A stretch of DNA of 64,000 nucleotides from Oenanthe sinensis. Lineage: Eukaryota > Streptophyta > Magnoliopsida > Apiales > Apiaceae. Location: contig CM053809.1 of NCBI GenBank assembly GCA_028671895.1, positions 8,229,501 through 8,293,500 on the forward strand, written 5' to 3'. A program made the translations under genes and the position numbers. Positions within the stretch are counted from its first letter, which is position 1. Each line of letters opens with the position of its first letter. Of this stretch, positions 22,301 to 37,500 are shown one piece after another. The notes beneath the pieces were generated by a model. That model searched no databases. It had not been told where the DNA came from and saw only the letters and a program-made list of their open reading frames with translations.

Positions 22301-22500
22301 ATGGAAACAACTTGTAAACTCTTTTAGGATCATTCTTGTCTCAGTTGACCTTGAAAATAATTTGTAACAACTTGAGACTTCATTCTTGATTCGTTTGAAC
22401 ATGGAAACGACTTATAGATTCATTCTTGACTCGTTTAAACATGGAAACAACTTGAAAGTTCTTTTAGGATCATTCTAGGCTCATTTAAACTTGAAAATAA
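13359..22500. repeat. Higher-order repeat domain with a ~2.9-kb period
   Basis: Distinctive monomers recur at 2900 bp (for example 16800 with 19700, 18440 with 21340, 18875 with 21775). An earlier copy is offset by 3039-3040 bp (13761 with 16800, 15400 with 18440) because it holds one extra 140-bp monomer near 15.72-15.86 kb. 2900 equals twenty 140-bp monomers plus one 100-bp monomer. The register shortens to 2860 after about 22.0 kb through another 40-bp loss. Boundaries are approximate. Confidence 0.85.
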
Positions 22501-25500
22501 TTTGTAACAACTTGAGACTTCATTCTTTACTCGTTTGAACTTGAAAACAACTTGTAGATTCATTCTTGACTCAGTAGAACATGGAAACAATTTGTAAACT
22601 CTTTTAGGATCATTTTCGGCGCATTTGAACATGAAAATAATTCATACCAACTTGAGACTTCATTATTGACTCGTTTGAACATGGAAACAACTTATAGCTT
22701 TATTCTTGACTCGTTTGAACATGGAAACAACTTGTAAACTCTTTTAGGATCATTCTTGGCTCAGTTGACCTTGAAAATAATTTGTAACAACTCGAGACTT
22801 CATTCTTGATTCGTTTGAACATGGAAACGACTTATAGATTCATTCTTGACTCGTTTAAACATGGAAACAACTTGTAAACTCTTTTAGGATCATTCTTGGC
22901 TCATTTAAACTAGAAAATAATTTGTAGCAACTTGAGACTTCATCCTTTTCTCGTTTGAACTTGAAAACAACTTGTAGATTTATTCTTGACTCATTTGAAC
23001 ATTGAAACAACTTGTAAACTCTTTTAGGATCATTCTTGGCTCATTTAAACTTGAAAGTAATTTGTAACAACTAGAGACTTCATTCTTTACTCGTTTGAAC
23101 TTGAAAACAACTTGTAGATTCATTATTGACTCATTAGAACATGGAAACAACTTGTAATCTCTTTTAGGATCATTTTTGGCGCATTTGAACATGTAACTAA
23201 TTCATACCAACTTGAGACTTCATTATTGACTCGTTTGAACATGGAATTAACTTATAGCTTCATTCTTGACTCGTTTGAACATGAAAATAACTTGTAAACT
23301 CTTTTAGGATCATTCTTGGCTCATTTGAACTTGAAAGTAATTTGTAACAACTTGAGACTTCATTCTTTACTCGTTTGAACTTGAAATCAACTTGTAGATT
23401 CATTCTTGACTCATTAGAACATGGAAACAATTTGTAAACTCTTTTAGGATCATTTTCGGCGCATTTGAACATGAAAATAATTCATACCAACTTGAGACTT
23501 CATTATTGACTCGTTTGAACATGGAAACAACTTATAGCTTTATTCTTGACTCGTTTGAACATGGAAACAACTTGTAAACTCTTTTAGGATCATTCTTGGC
23601 TCAGTTGACCTTGAAAATAATTTGTAACAACTCGAGACTTCATTCTTGATTCGTTTGAACATGGAAACGACTTATAGATTCATTCTTGACTCGTTTAAAC
23701 ATGGAAATAACTTGTAAACTCTTTTAGGATCATTCTTGGCTCATTTAAACTAGAAAATAATTTGTAGCAACTTGAGACTTCATCCTTTTCTCGTTTGAAC
23801 TTGAAAACAACTTGTAGATTTATTCTTGACTCATTTGAACATTGAAACAACTTGTAAACTCTTTTAGGATCATTCTTGGCTCATTTAAACTTGAAAGTAA
23901 TTTGTAACAACTTGAGACTTCATTCTTTACTCGTTTGAACTTGAAAACAACTTGTAGATTCATTATTGACTCATTAGAACATGGAAACAACTTGTAATCT
24001 CTTTTAGGATCATTTTTGGCGCATTTGAACATGTAACTAATTCATACCAACTTGAGACTTCATTATTGACTCGTTTGAACATGGAATTAACTTATAGCTT
24101 CATTCTTGACTCGTTTGAACATGAAAATAACTTGTAAACTCTTTTAGGATCATTCTTGGCTCATTTGAACTTGAAAGTAATTTGTAACAACTTGAGACTT
24201 CATTCTTTACTCGTTTGAACTTGAAAACAACTTGTAGATTCATTATTGACTCATTAGAACATGGAAACAACTTGTAAACTCTTTTAGTATCATTTTTGGC
24301 ACATTTGAACATGAAAATAATTCATACCAACTTGAGACTTCATTATTGACTCGTTTGAACATGAAAACAACTTATAGCTTCATTCTTGACTCGTTTGAAC
24401 ATGGAAACAACTTGTAAACTCTTTTAGGATCATTCTTGGCTCAGTTGACCTTGAAAATAATTTGTTACAACTTGAGACTTCATTCTTGATTCGTTTGAAC
24501 ATGGAAACGACTTATAGCTTTATTGTTGACTCGTTTAAACATGGAAACAACTTGTAAACTCTTTTAGGATCATTTTTGGCGAATTTGAACATGAAAATAA
24601 TTCATACCAACTTGAGACTTCATTATTGACTCGTTTGAACGTGGAAACAAATTATAGCTTCATTCTTGACTCGTTTGAACATGGAAACAACTTGTAAACT
24701 CTTTTAGGATCATTCTTGTCTCAGTTGACCTTGAAAATAATTTGTAACAACTTGAGACTTCATTCTTGATTCGTTTGAACATGGAAACGACTTATAGATT
24801 CATTCTTGACTCGTTTAAACATGGAAACAACTTGAAAGCTCTTTTAGGATCATTCTAGGCTCATTTAAACTTGAAAATAATTTGTAACAACTTGAGACTT
24901 CATTCTTTACTCGTTTGAACTTGAAAACAACTTGTAGATTCATTCTTGACTCATTAGAACATGGAAACAACTTGTAAACTCTTTTAGGTTCATTTTTGGC
25001 GTATTTGAACATGAAAATAATTCATACCAACTTGAGACTTCATTATTGACTCGTTTGAACATGGAATTAACTTATAGCTTCATTCTTGACTCGTTAGAAC
25101 ATGGAAACAACTTGTAATCTCTTTTAGGATCATTTTTGGCGCATTTGAACATGTAACTAATTCATACCAACTTGAGACTTCATTATTGACTCGTTTGAAC
25201 ATGGAATTAACTTATAGCTTCATTCTTGACACGTTTGAACATGAAAATAACTTGTAAACTCTTTTAGGATCATTCTTGGCTCATTTGAACTTGAAAGTAA
25301 TTTGTAACAACTTGAGACTTCATTCTTTACTCGTTTGAACTTGAAATCAACTTGTAGATTCATTCTTGACTCATTAGAACATGGAAACAATTTGTAAACT
25401 CTTTTAGGATCATTTTCGGCGCATTTGAACATGAAAATAATTCATACCAACTTGAGACTTCATTATTGACTCGTTTGAACATGGAAACAACTTATAGCTT

Positions 25501-28500
25501 TATTCTTGACTCGTTTGAACATGGAAACAACTTGTAAACTCTTTTAGGATCATTCTTGGCTCAGTTGACCTTGAAAATAATTTGTAACAACTCGAGACTT
25601 CATTCTTGATTCGTTTGAACATGGAAACGACTTATAGATTCATTCTTGACTCGTTTAAACATGGAAACAACTTGTAAACTCTTTTAGGATCATTCTTGGC
25701 TCATTTAAACTAGAAAATAATTTGTAGCAACTTGAGACTTCATCCTTTTCTCGTTTGAACTTGAAAACAACTTGTAGATTTATTCTTGACTCATTTGAAC
25801 ATTGAAACAACTTGTAAACTCTTTTAGGATCATTCTTGGCTCATTTAAACTTGAAAGTAATTTGTAACAACTTGAGACTTCATTCTTTACTCGTTTGAAC
25901 TTGAAAACAACTTGTAGATTCATTATTGACTCATTAGAACATGGAAACAACTTGTAATCTCTTTTAGGATCATTTTTGGCGCATTTGAACATGTAACTAA
26001 TTCATACCAACTTGAGACTTCATTATTGACTCGTTTGAACATGGAATTAACTTATAGCTTCATTCTTGACTCGTTTGAACATGAAAATAACTTGTAAACT
26101 CTTTTAGGATCATTCTTGGCTCATTTGAACTTGAAAGTAATTTGTAACAACTTGAGACTTCATTCTTTACTCGTTTGAACTTGAAATCAACTTGTAGATT
26201 CATTCTTGACTCATTAGAACATGGAAACAATTTGTAAACTCTTTTAGGATCATTTTCGGCGCATTTGAACATGAAAATAATTCATACCAACTTGAGACTT
26301 CATTATTGACTCGTTTGAACATGGAAACAACTTATAGCTTCATTCTTGACTCGTTTGAACATGGAAACAACTTGTAAACTCTTTTAGGATCATTCTTGGC
26401 TCAGTTGACCTTGAAAATAATTTGTAACAACTTGAGACTTCATTCTTTATTCGTTTGAAAATGGAAACGACTTATAGCTTCATTCTCGACTCGTTTGAAC
26501 ATGGAAACAACTTGTAAACTCTTTTAGGATCATTTTTGGCTCATTTGAACTTGAAAATAATTTGTAACAACTTGAGACTTCATTCTTTACTCGTTTGAAC
26601 TTGAAAACAACTTGTAGATTCATTCTTGACTCATTAGAACATGGAAACAACTTGTAAACTCTTTTAGGATCATTTTTGGCACATTTGAACATGAAAATAA
26701 TTCATACCAACTTGAGACTTCATTATTGACTCGTTTGAACATGGAAACAACTTATAGCTTCATTCTTGACTCGTTTGAACATGGAAACAACTTGTAAACT
26801 CTTTTAGGATCATTCTTGGCTCAGTTGACCTTGAAAATAATTTGTTACAACTTGAGACTTCATTCTTGATTCGTTTGAACATGGAAACGACTTATAGCTT
26901 TATTCTTGACTCGTTTAAACATGGAAACAACTTGTAAACTCTTTTAGGATCATTTTTGGTGAATTTGAACATGAAAATAATTCATACCAACTTGAGACTT
27001 CATTATTGACTCGTTTGAACATGGAAACAACTTATAGCTTCATTCTTGACTCGTTTGAACATGGAAACAACTTGTAAACTCTTTTAGGATCATTCTTGGC
27101 TCAGTTGACCTTGAAAATAATTTGTAACAACTTGAGACTTCATTCTTTACCCGTTTGAACTTGAAAACAACTTGTAGATTCATTCTTGACTCCTTAGAAC
27201 ATGGAAACAACTTCTAAACTCTTTTAGGATCATTTTTGGCGCATTTGAACATGAAAATAATTCATACCAACTTGAGACATCATTATTGACTCGTTTGAAC
27301 ATGGAAACAACTTATAGCTTCATTCTTGACTCGTTTGAACATGGAAACAACTTGTAAACTCTTTTAGGATCATTCTTGTCTCAGTTGACCTTGAAAATAA
27401 TTTGTAACAACTTGAGACTTCATTCTTGATTCGTTTGAACATGGAAACGACTTATAGATTCATTCTTGACTCGTTTAAACATGGAAACAACTTAAAAGCT
27501 CTTTTAGGATCATTCTAGGCTCATTTAAACTTGAAAATAATTTGTAACAACTTGAGACTTCATTCTTTACTCGTTTGAACTTGAAAACAACTTGTAGATT
27601 CATTCTTGACTCATTAGAACATGGAAACAACTTGTAAACTCTTTTAGGATCATTTTTGGCACATTTGAACATGAAAATAATTCATACCAACTTGAGACTT
27701 CATTATTGACTCGTTTGAACATGGAAACAACTTATAGCTTCATTGTTGACTCGTTTGAACATGGAAACAACTTGTAAACTCTTTTAGGATCATTCTTGGC
27801 TCAATTGACCTTGAAAATAATTTGTAACAACTCGAGACTTCATTCTTGATTCGTTTGAACATGGAAACGACTTATAGATTCATTCTTGACTCGTTTAAAC
27901 ATGGAAACAACTTGTAAACTCTTTTAGGATCATTCTTGGCTCATTTAAACTAGAAAATAATTTGTAGCAACTTGAGACTTCATTCTTTACTCGTTTGAAC
28001 TTGAAAACAACTTGTAGATTTATTCTTGACTCATTTGAACATTGAAACAACTTGTAAACTCTTTTAGGATCATTCTTGGCTCAGTTGACCTTGAAAATAA
28101 TTTGTTACAACTTGAGACTTCATTCTTGATTCGTTTGAACATGGAAACGACTTATAGCTTTATTGTTGACTCGTTTAAACATGGAAACAACTTGTAAACT
28201 CTTTTAGGATCATTTTTGGCGAATTTGAACATGAAAATAATTCATACCAACTTGAGACTTCATTATTGACTCGTTTGAACGTGGAAACAACTTATAGCTT
28301 CATTCTTGACTCGTTTGAACATGGAAACAACTTGTAAACTCTTTTAGGATCATTCTTGTCTCAGTTGACCTTGAAAATAATTTGTAACAACTTGAGACTT
28401 CATTCTTGATTCGTTTGAACATGGAAACGACTTATAGATTCATTCTTGACTCGTTTAAACATGGAAACAACTTGAAAGCTCTTTTAGGATCATTCTAGGC

Positions 28501-31500
28501 TCATTTAAACTTGAAAATAATTTGTAACAACTTGAGACTTCATTCTTTACTCGTTTGAACTTGAAAACAACTTGTAGATTCATTCTTGACTCATTAGAAC
28601 ATGGAAACAACTTGTAAACTCTTTTAGGTTCATTTTTGGCGTATTTGAACATGAAAATAATTCATACCAACTTGAGACATCATTATTGACTCGTTTGAAC
28701 ATGGAAACAACTTATAGCTTTATTCTTGACTCGTTTGAACATGGAAACAACTTGTAAACTCTTTTAGGATCATTCTTGGCTCAGTTGACCTTGAAAATAA
28801 TTTGTAACAACTCGAGACTTCATTCTTGATTCGTTTGAACATGGAAACGACTTATAGATTCATTATTGACTCGTTTAAACATGGAAACAACTTGTAAACT
28901 CTTTTAGGATCATTCTTGGCTCATTTAAACTAGAAAATAATTTTAGCAACTTGAGACTTCATTCTTTACTCGTTTGAACTTGAAAACAACTTGTAGATTT
29001 ATTCTTGACTCATTTGAACATTGAAACAACTTGTAAACTCTTTTAGGATCATTCTTGGCTCATTTAAACTTGAAAGTAATTTGTAACAACTTGAGACTTC
29101 ATTCTTTACTCGTTTAAACTTGAAAACAACTTGTAGATTCATTATTGACTCATTAGAACATGGAAACAACTTGTAATCTCTTTTAGGATCATTTTTGGCG
29201 CATTTGAACATGTAACTAATTCATACCAACTTGAGACTTCATTATTGACTCGTTTGAACATGGAATTAACTTATAGCTTCATTCTTGACTCGTTTGAACA
29301 TGAAAATAACTTGTAAACTCTTTTAGGATCATTCTTGGCTCATTTGAACTTGAAAGTAATTTGTAACAACTTGAGACTTCATTCTTTACTCGTTTGAACT
29401 TGAAATCAACTTGTAGATTCATTCTTGACTCATTAGAACATGGAAACAATTTGTAAACTCTTTTAGGATCATTTTCGGCGCATTTGAACATGAAAATAAT
29501 TCATACCAACTTGAGACTTCATTATTGACTCGTTTGAACATGGAAACAACTTATAGCTTTATTCTTGACTCGTTTGAACATGGAAACAACTTGTAAACTC
29601 TTTTAGGATCATTCTTGGCTCAGTTGACCTTGAAAATAATTTGTAACAACTCGAGACTTCATTCTTGATTCGTTTGAACATGGAAACGACTTATAGATTC
29701 ATTCTTGACTCGTTTAAACATGGAAACAACTTGTAAACTCTTTTAGGATCATTCTTGGCTCATTTAAACTAGAAAATAATTTGTAGCAACTTGAGACTTC
29801 ATCCTTTTCTCGTTTGAACTTGAAAACAACTTGTAGATTTATTCTTGACTCATTTGAACATTGAAACAACTTGTAAACTCTTTTAGGATCATTCTTGGCT
29901 CATTTAAACTTTAAAGTAATTTGTAACAACTTGAGACTTCATTCTTTACTCGTTTGAACTTGAAAACAACTTGTAGATTCATTATTGACTCATTAGAACA
30001 TGGAAACAACTTGTAATCTCTTTTAGGATCATTTTTGGCGCATTTGAACATGTAACTAATTCATACCAACTTGAGACTTCATTATTGACTCGTTTGAACA
30101 TGGAATTAACTTATAGCTTCATTCTTGACTCGTTTGAACATGAAAATAACTTGTAAACTCTTTTAGGATCATTCTTGGCTCATTTGAACTTGAAAGTAAT
30201 TTGTAACAACTTGAGACTTCATTCTTTACTCGTTTGAACTTGAAATCAACTTGTAGATTCATTCTTGACTCATTAGAACATGGAAACAATTTGTAAACTC
30301 TTTTAGGATCATTTTCGGCGCATTTGAACATGAAAATAATTCATACCAACTTGAGACTTCATTATTGACTCGTTTGAACATGGAAACAACTTATAGCTTC
30401 ATTCTTGACTCGTTTGAACATGGAAACAACTTGTAAACTCTTTTAGGATCATTCTTGGCTCAGTTGACCTTGAAAATAATTTGTAACAACTTGAGACTTC
30501 ATTCTTTATTCGTTTGAAAATGGAAACGACTTATAGCTTCATTCTCGACTCGTTTGAACATGGAAACAACTTGTAAACTCTTTTAGGATCATTCTTGGCT
30601 CATTTGAACTTGAAAGTAATTTGTAACAACTTGAGACTTCATTCTTTACTCGTTTGAACTTGAAAACAACTTGTAGATTCATTATTGACTCATTAGAACA
30701 TGGAAACAACTTGTAAACTCTTTTAGGATCATTTTTGGCACATTTGAACATGAAAATAATTCATACCAACTTGAGACTTCATTATTGACTCGTTTGAACA
30801 TGGAAACAACTTATAGCTTCATTCTTGACTCGTTTGAACATGGAAACAACTTGTAAACTCTTTTAGGATCATTCTTGGCTCAGTTGACCTTGAAAATAAT
30901 TTGTTACAACTTGAGACTTCATTCTTGATTCGTTTGAACATGGAAACGACTTATAGCTTTATTCTTGACTCGTTTAAACATGGAAACAACTTGTAAACTC
31001 TTTTAGGATCATTTTTGGTGAATTTGAACATGAAAATAATTCATACCAACTTGAGACTACATTATTGACTCGTTTGAACATGGAAACAACTTATAGCTTC
31101 ATTCTTGACTCGTTTGAACATGGAAACAACTTGTAAACTCTTTTAGGATCATTCTTGGCTCAGTTGACCTTGAAAATAATTTGTAACAACTTGAGACTTC
31201 ATTCTTTACCCGTTTGAACTTGAAAACAACTTGTAGATTCATTCTTGACTCCTTAGAACATGGAAACAACTTCTAAACTCTTTTAGGATCATTTTTGGCG
31301 CATTTGAACATGAAAATAATTCATACCTACTTGAGACATCATTATTGACTCGTTTGAACATGGAAACAACTTATAGCTTCATTCTTGACTCGTTTGAACA
31401 TGGAAACAACTTGTAAACTCTTTTAGGATCATTCTTGTCTCAGTTGACCTTGAAAATAATTTGTAACAACTTGAGACTTCATTCTTGATTCATTTGAACA

Positions 31501-34500
31501 TGGAAACGACTTATAGATTCATTCTTGACTCGTTTAAACATGGAAACAACTTGAAAGCTCTTTTAGGATCATTCTAGGCTCATTTAAACTTGAAAATAAT
31601 TTGTAACAACTTGAGACTTCATTCTTTACTCGTTTGAACTTGAAAACAACTTGTAGATTCATTCTTGACTCATTAGAACATGGAAACAACTTGTAAACTC
31701 TTTTAGGATCATTTTTGGCACATTTGAACATGAAAATAATTCATACCAACTTGAGACTTCATTATTGACTCGTTTGAACATGGAAACAACTTATAGCTTC
31801 ATTCTTGACTCGTTTGAACATGGAAACAACTTGTAAACTCTTTTAGGATCATTCTTGGCTCAGTTGACCTTGAAAATAATTTGTAACAACTCGAGACTTC
31901 ATTCTTGATTCGTTTGAACATGGAAACGACTTATAGATTCATTCTTGACTCGTTTAAACATGGAAACAACTTGTAAACTCTTTTATGATCATTCTTGGCT
32001 CATTTAAACTAGAAAATAATTTGTAGCAACTTGAGACTTCATTCTTTACTCGTTTGAACTTGAAAACAACTTGTAGATTTATTCTTGACTCATTTGAACA
32101 TTGAAACAACTTGTAAACTCTTTTAGGATCATTCTTGGCTCATTTAAACTTGAAAGTAATTTGTAACAACTTGAGACTTCATTCTTTACTCGTTTAAACT
32201 TGAAAACAACTTGTAGATTCATTATTGACTCATTAGAACATGGAAACAACTTGTAATCTCTTTTAGGATCATTTTTGGCGCATTTGAACATGTAACTAAT
32301 TCATACCAACTTGAGACTTCATTATTGACTCGTTTGAACATGGAATTAACTTATAGCTTCATTCTTGACTCGTTTGAACATGAAAATAACTTGTAAACTC
32401 TTTTAGGATCATTCTTGGCTCATTTGAACTTGAAAGTAATTTGTAACAACTTGAGACTTCATTCTTTACTCGTTTGAACTTGAAATCAACTTGTAGATTC
32501 ATTCTTGACTCATTAGAACATGGAAACAATTTGTAAACTCTTTTAGGATCATTTTCGGCGCATTTGAACATGAAAATAATTCATACCAACTTGAGACTTC
32601 ATTATTGACTCGTTTGAACATGGAAACAACTTATAGCTTCATTCTTGACTCGTTTGAACATGGAAACAACTTGTAAACTCTTTTAGGATCATTCTTGGCT
32701 CAGTTGACCTTGAAAATAATTTGTAACAACTTGAGACTTCATTCTTTATTCGTTTGAAAATGGAAACGACTTATAGCTTCATTCTCGACTCGTTTGAACA
32801 TGGAAACAACTTGTAAACTCTTTTAGGATCATTCTTGGCTCATTTGAACTTGAAAGTAATTTGTAACAACTTGAGACTTCATTCTTTACTCGTTTGAACT
32901 TGAAAACAACTTGTAGATTCATTATTGACTCATTAGAACATGGAAACAACTTGTAAACTCTTTTAGGATCATTTTTGGCACATTTGAACATGAAAATAAT
33001 TCATACCAACTTGAGACTTCATTATTGACTCGTTTGAACATGGAAACAACTTATAGCTTCATTCTTGACTCGTTTGAACATGGAAACAACTTGTAAACTC
33101 TTTTAGGATCATTCTTGGCTCAGTTGACCTTGAAAATAATTTGTTACAACTTGAGACTTCATTCTTGATTCGTTTGAACATGGAAACGACTTATAGCTTT
33201 ATTCTTGACTCGTTTAAACATGGAAACAACTTGTAAACTCTTTTAGGATCATTTTTGGTGAATTTGAACATGAAAATAATTCATACCAACTTGAGACTTC
33301 ATTATTGACTCGTTTGAACATGGAAACAACTTATAGCTTCATTCTTGACTCGTTTGAACATGGAAACAACTTGTAAACTCTTTTAGGATCATTCTTGGCT
33401 CAGTTGACCTTGAAAATAATTTGTAACAACTTGAGACTTCATTCTTTACCCGTTTGAACTTGAAAACAACTTGTAGATTCATTCTTGACTCATTAGAACA
33501 TGGAAACAACTTCTAAACTCTTTTAGGATCATTTTTGGCGCATTTGAACATGAAAATAATTCATACCAACTTGAGACATCATTATTGACTCGTTTGAACA
33601 TGGAAACAACTTATAGCTTCATTCTTGACTCGTTTGAACATGGAAACAACTTGTAAACTCTTTTAGGATCATTCTTGTCTCAGTTGACCTTGAAAATAAT
33701 TTGTAACAACTTGAGACTTCATTCTTGATTCGTTTGAACATGGAAACGACTTATAGATTCATTCTTGACTCGTTTAAACATGGAAACAACTTGAAAGCTC
33801 TTTTAGGATCATTCTAGGCTCATTTAAACTTGAAAATAATTTGTAACAACTTGAGACTTCATTCTTTACTCGTTTGAACTTGAAAACTACTTGTAGATTC
33901 ATTCTTGACTCATTAGAACATGGAAACAACTTGTAAACTCTTTTAGGATCATTTTTGGCACATTTGAACATGAAAATAATTCATACCAACTTGAGACTTC
34001 ATTATTGACTCGTTTGAACATGGAAACAACTTATAGCTTCATTCTTGACTCGTTTGAACATGGAAACAACTTGTAAACTCTTTTAGGATCATTCTTGGCT
34101 CAGTTGACCTTGAAAATAATTTGTAACAACTCGAGACTTCATTCTTGATTCGTTTGAACATGGAAATGACTTATAGATTCATTCTTGACTCGTTTAAACA
34201 TGGAAACAACTTGTAAACTCTTTTAGGATCATTCTTGGTTCATTTAAACTAGAAAATAATTTCTAGCAACTTGAGACTTCATCCTTTTCTCGTTTGAACT
34301 TGAAAACAACTTGTAGATTTATTCTTGACTCATTTGAACATTGAAACAACTTGTAAACTCTTTTAGGATCATTCTTGGCTCATTTAAACTTGAAAGTAAT
34401 TTATAACAACTTGAGACTTCATTCTTTACTCGTTTGAACTTGAAAACAACTTGTAGATTCATTATTGACTCATTAGAACATGGAAACAACTTGTAATCTC

Positions 34501-34580
34501 TTTTAGGATCATTTTTGGCGCATTTGAACATGTAACTAATTCATACCAACTTGAGACTTCATTATTGACTCGTTTGAACA
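22500..34580. repeat. Higher-order repeat domain with 840, 1960, 2240 and 3640-bp registers
   Basis: A six-monomer 840-bp unit is repeated at about 22.6-24.2 kb (22980 with 23820) and again around 25.2-26.3 kb (25220 with 26060). The block recurs at 1960 bp (23820 with 25780), 3640 bp (24815 with 28455) and as a 2240-bp tandem (30119 with 32359, 31534 with 33774, 32079 with 34319). All are exact multiples of 140. A 1-bp loss near 28939 shifts the phase after it. Boundaries are approximate. Confidence 0.82.
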
Positions 34581-37500
34581 TGGAATTAATTTGTAGCTTC
34601 ATTCTTGACTCGTTTGAACATGAAATAAGTTGTAAACTCTTTTAGGATCATTCTTGTCTCATTTGAACTTGAAAGTAATTTGTAACAACTTGAGACTTCA
34701 TTCTTTACTCGTTTGAACTTGAAATCAACTTGTAGATTCATTCTTGACTCATTAGAACATGGAAACAATTTGTAAACTCTTTTAGGATCATTTTCGGTGC
34801 ATTTGACCATGAAAATAATTCATACCAACTTGAGACTTCATTATTGACTCGTTTGAACATGGAAACAACTTATAGCTTCATTCTTGACTCGTTTGAACAT
34901 GGAAACAACTTGTAAACTCTTTTAGGATCATTCTTGGCTCAGTTGACCTTGAAAATAATTTGTAACAACTTGAGACTTCATTCTTTACCCGTTTGAACTT
35001 GAAAACAACTTGTAGATTCATTCTTGACTCATTAGAACATGGAAACAACTTCTAAACTCTTTTAGGATCATTTTTGGCGCATTTGAACATGAAAATAATT
35101 CATACCAACTTGAGACATCATTATTGACTCGTTTGAACATGGAAACAACTTATAGCTTCATTCTTGACTCGTTTGAACATGGAAACAACTTGTAAACTCT
35201 TTTAGGATCATTCTTGGCTCAATTGACCTTGAAAATAATTTGTAACAACTTGAGACTTCATTCTTGATTCGTTTGAACATGGAAACGACTTATAGCTTTA
35301 TTCCTGACTCGGTTAAACATGGAAACAACTTGTAAACTCTTTTAGGATCATTCTTGGCTCATTTGACCTTGAAAACAATTTGTAGCAACTTGAGACTTCA
35401 TTCTTTACTCGTTTGAACTTTAAAATAACTTGTAGATTCATTATTGACTCATTAGAACATGGAAACAACTTGTAAACTCTTTTAGGATCATTCTTGGCTC
35501 ATTTAAACTTGAAAATAATTTATAGCAACTTGAGACTTCATTCTTTACTCGTTTGAACTTTAAAATAACTTGTAGATTCATTCTTGACTCATTAGAACAT
35601 GGAAACAACCTGTAAACTCTTTTAGGATGATTTTCAGCGCATTTGAACATGAAAATAATTCGTACCAACTTGAGACATCATTATTGACTCGTTTGAACAT
35701 GGAAATAACTTATAGCTTCATTCTTGACTCGTTTGAACATGGAAACAACTTGTAAACTCTTTTAGGATCATTCTTGGCTCAATTGACCTTGAAAATAATT
35801 TGTAACAACTTGAGACTTCATTCCTGATTCGTTTGAACATGGAAACGACTTATAGCTTGATTCTTGACTCGTTTAAACATGGAAACAACTTGTAAACTCT
35901 TTTAGGATCATTCTTGGCTCATTTAAACTTGAAAATAATTTGTAACAACTTGAGACTTCATTCTTTACTCGTTTGAACATGAAAATAACTTGTAAACTCT
36001 TTTAGGATCATTCTTGGCTCATTTGAACTTGAAAGTAATTTGTAACAACTTGAGACTTCATTCTTTACTCGTTTGAACTTGAAATCAACTTGTAGATTCA
36101 TTCTTGACTCATTAGAACATGGAAACAATTTGTAAACTCTTTTAGGATCATTTTCGGCGAATTTGAACATGAAAATAATTCATACCAACTTGAGACTTCA
36201 TTATTGACTCGTTTGAACATGGAAACAACTTATAGCTTCATTCTTGACTCGTTTGAACATGGAAACAACTTGTAAACTCTTTTAGGATCATTCTTGGCTC
36301 AGTTGACCTTGAAAATAATTTGTAACAACTCGAGACTTCATTCTTGATTCGTTTGAACATGGAAACGACTTATAGATTCATTCTTGACTCGTTTAAACAT
36401 GGAAACAACTTGTAAACTCTTTTAGGATCATTCTTGGCTCATTTAAACTAGAAAATAATTTGTAGCAACTTGAGACTTCATTCTTTACTCGTTTGAACTT
36501 GAAAATAACTTGTAGATTTATTCTTGACTCATTTGAACATTGAAACAACTTGTAAACTCTTTTAGGATCATTCTTGGCTCATTTAAACTTGAAAGTAATT
36601 TGTAACAACTTGAGACTTCATTCTTTACTCGTTTGAACTTGAAAACAACTTGTAGATTCATTATTGACTCATTAGAACATGAAAACAACTTGTAATCTCT
36701 TTTAGGATCATTTTTGGCGCATTTGAACATGTAACTAATTCATACCAACTTGAGACATCATTATTGACTCGTTTGAACATGGAATTAATTTGTAGCTTCA
36801 TTCTTGACTCGTTTGAACTTGAAATAAGTTGTAAACTCTTTTAGGATCATTCTTGGCTCATTTAAACTAGAAAATAATTTGTAGCAACTTGAGACTTCAT
36901 TCTTTACTCGTTTGAACTTGAAAATAACTTGTAGATTTATTCTTGACTCATTTGAACATTGAAACAACTTGTAAACTCTTTTAGGATCATTCTTGGCTCA
37001 TTTAAACTTGAAAGTAATTTGTAACAACTTGAGACTTCATTCTTTACTCGTTTGAACTTGAAAACAACTTGTAGATTCATTATTGACTCATTAGAACATG
37101 AAAACAACTTGTAATCTCTTTTAGGATCATTTTTGGCGCATTTGAACATGTAACTAATTCATACCAACTTGAGACATCATTATTGACTCGTTTGAACATG
37201 GAATTAATTTGTAGCTTCATTCTTGACTCGTTTGAACTTGAAATAAGTTGTAAACTCTTTTAGGATCATTCTTGGCTCATTTAAACTAGAAAATAATTTG
37301 TAGCAACTTGAGACTTCATTCTTTACTCGTTTGAACTTGAAAATAACTTGTAGATTTATTCTTGACTCATTTGAACATTGAAACAACTTGTAAACTCTTT
37401 TAGGATCATTCTTGGCTCATTTAAACTTGAAAGTAATTTATAACAACTTGAGACTTCATTCTTTACTCGTTTGAACTTGAAAACAACTTGTAGATTCATT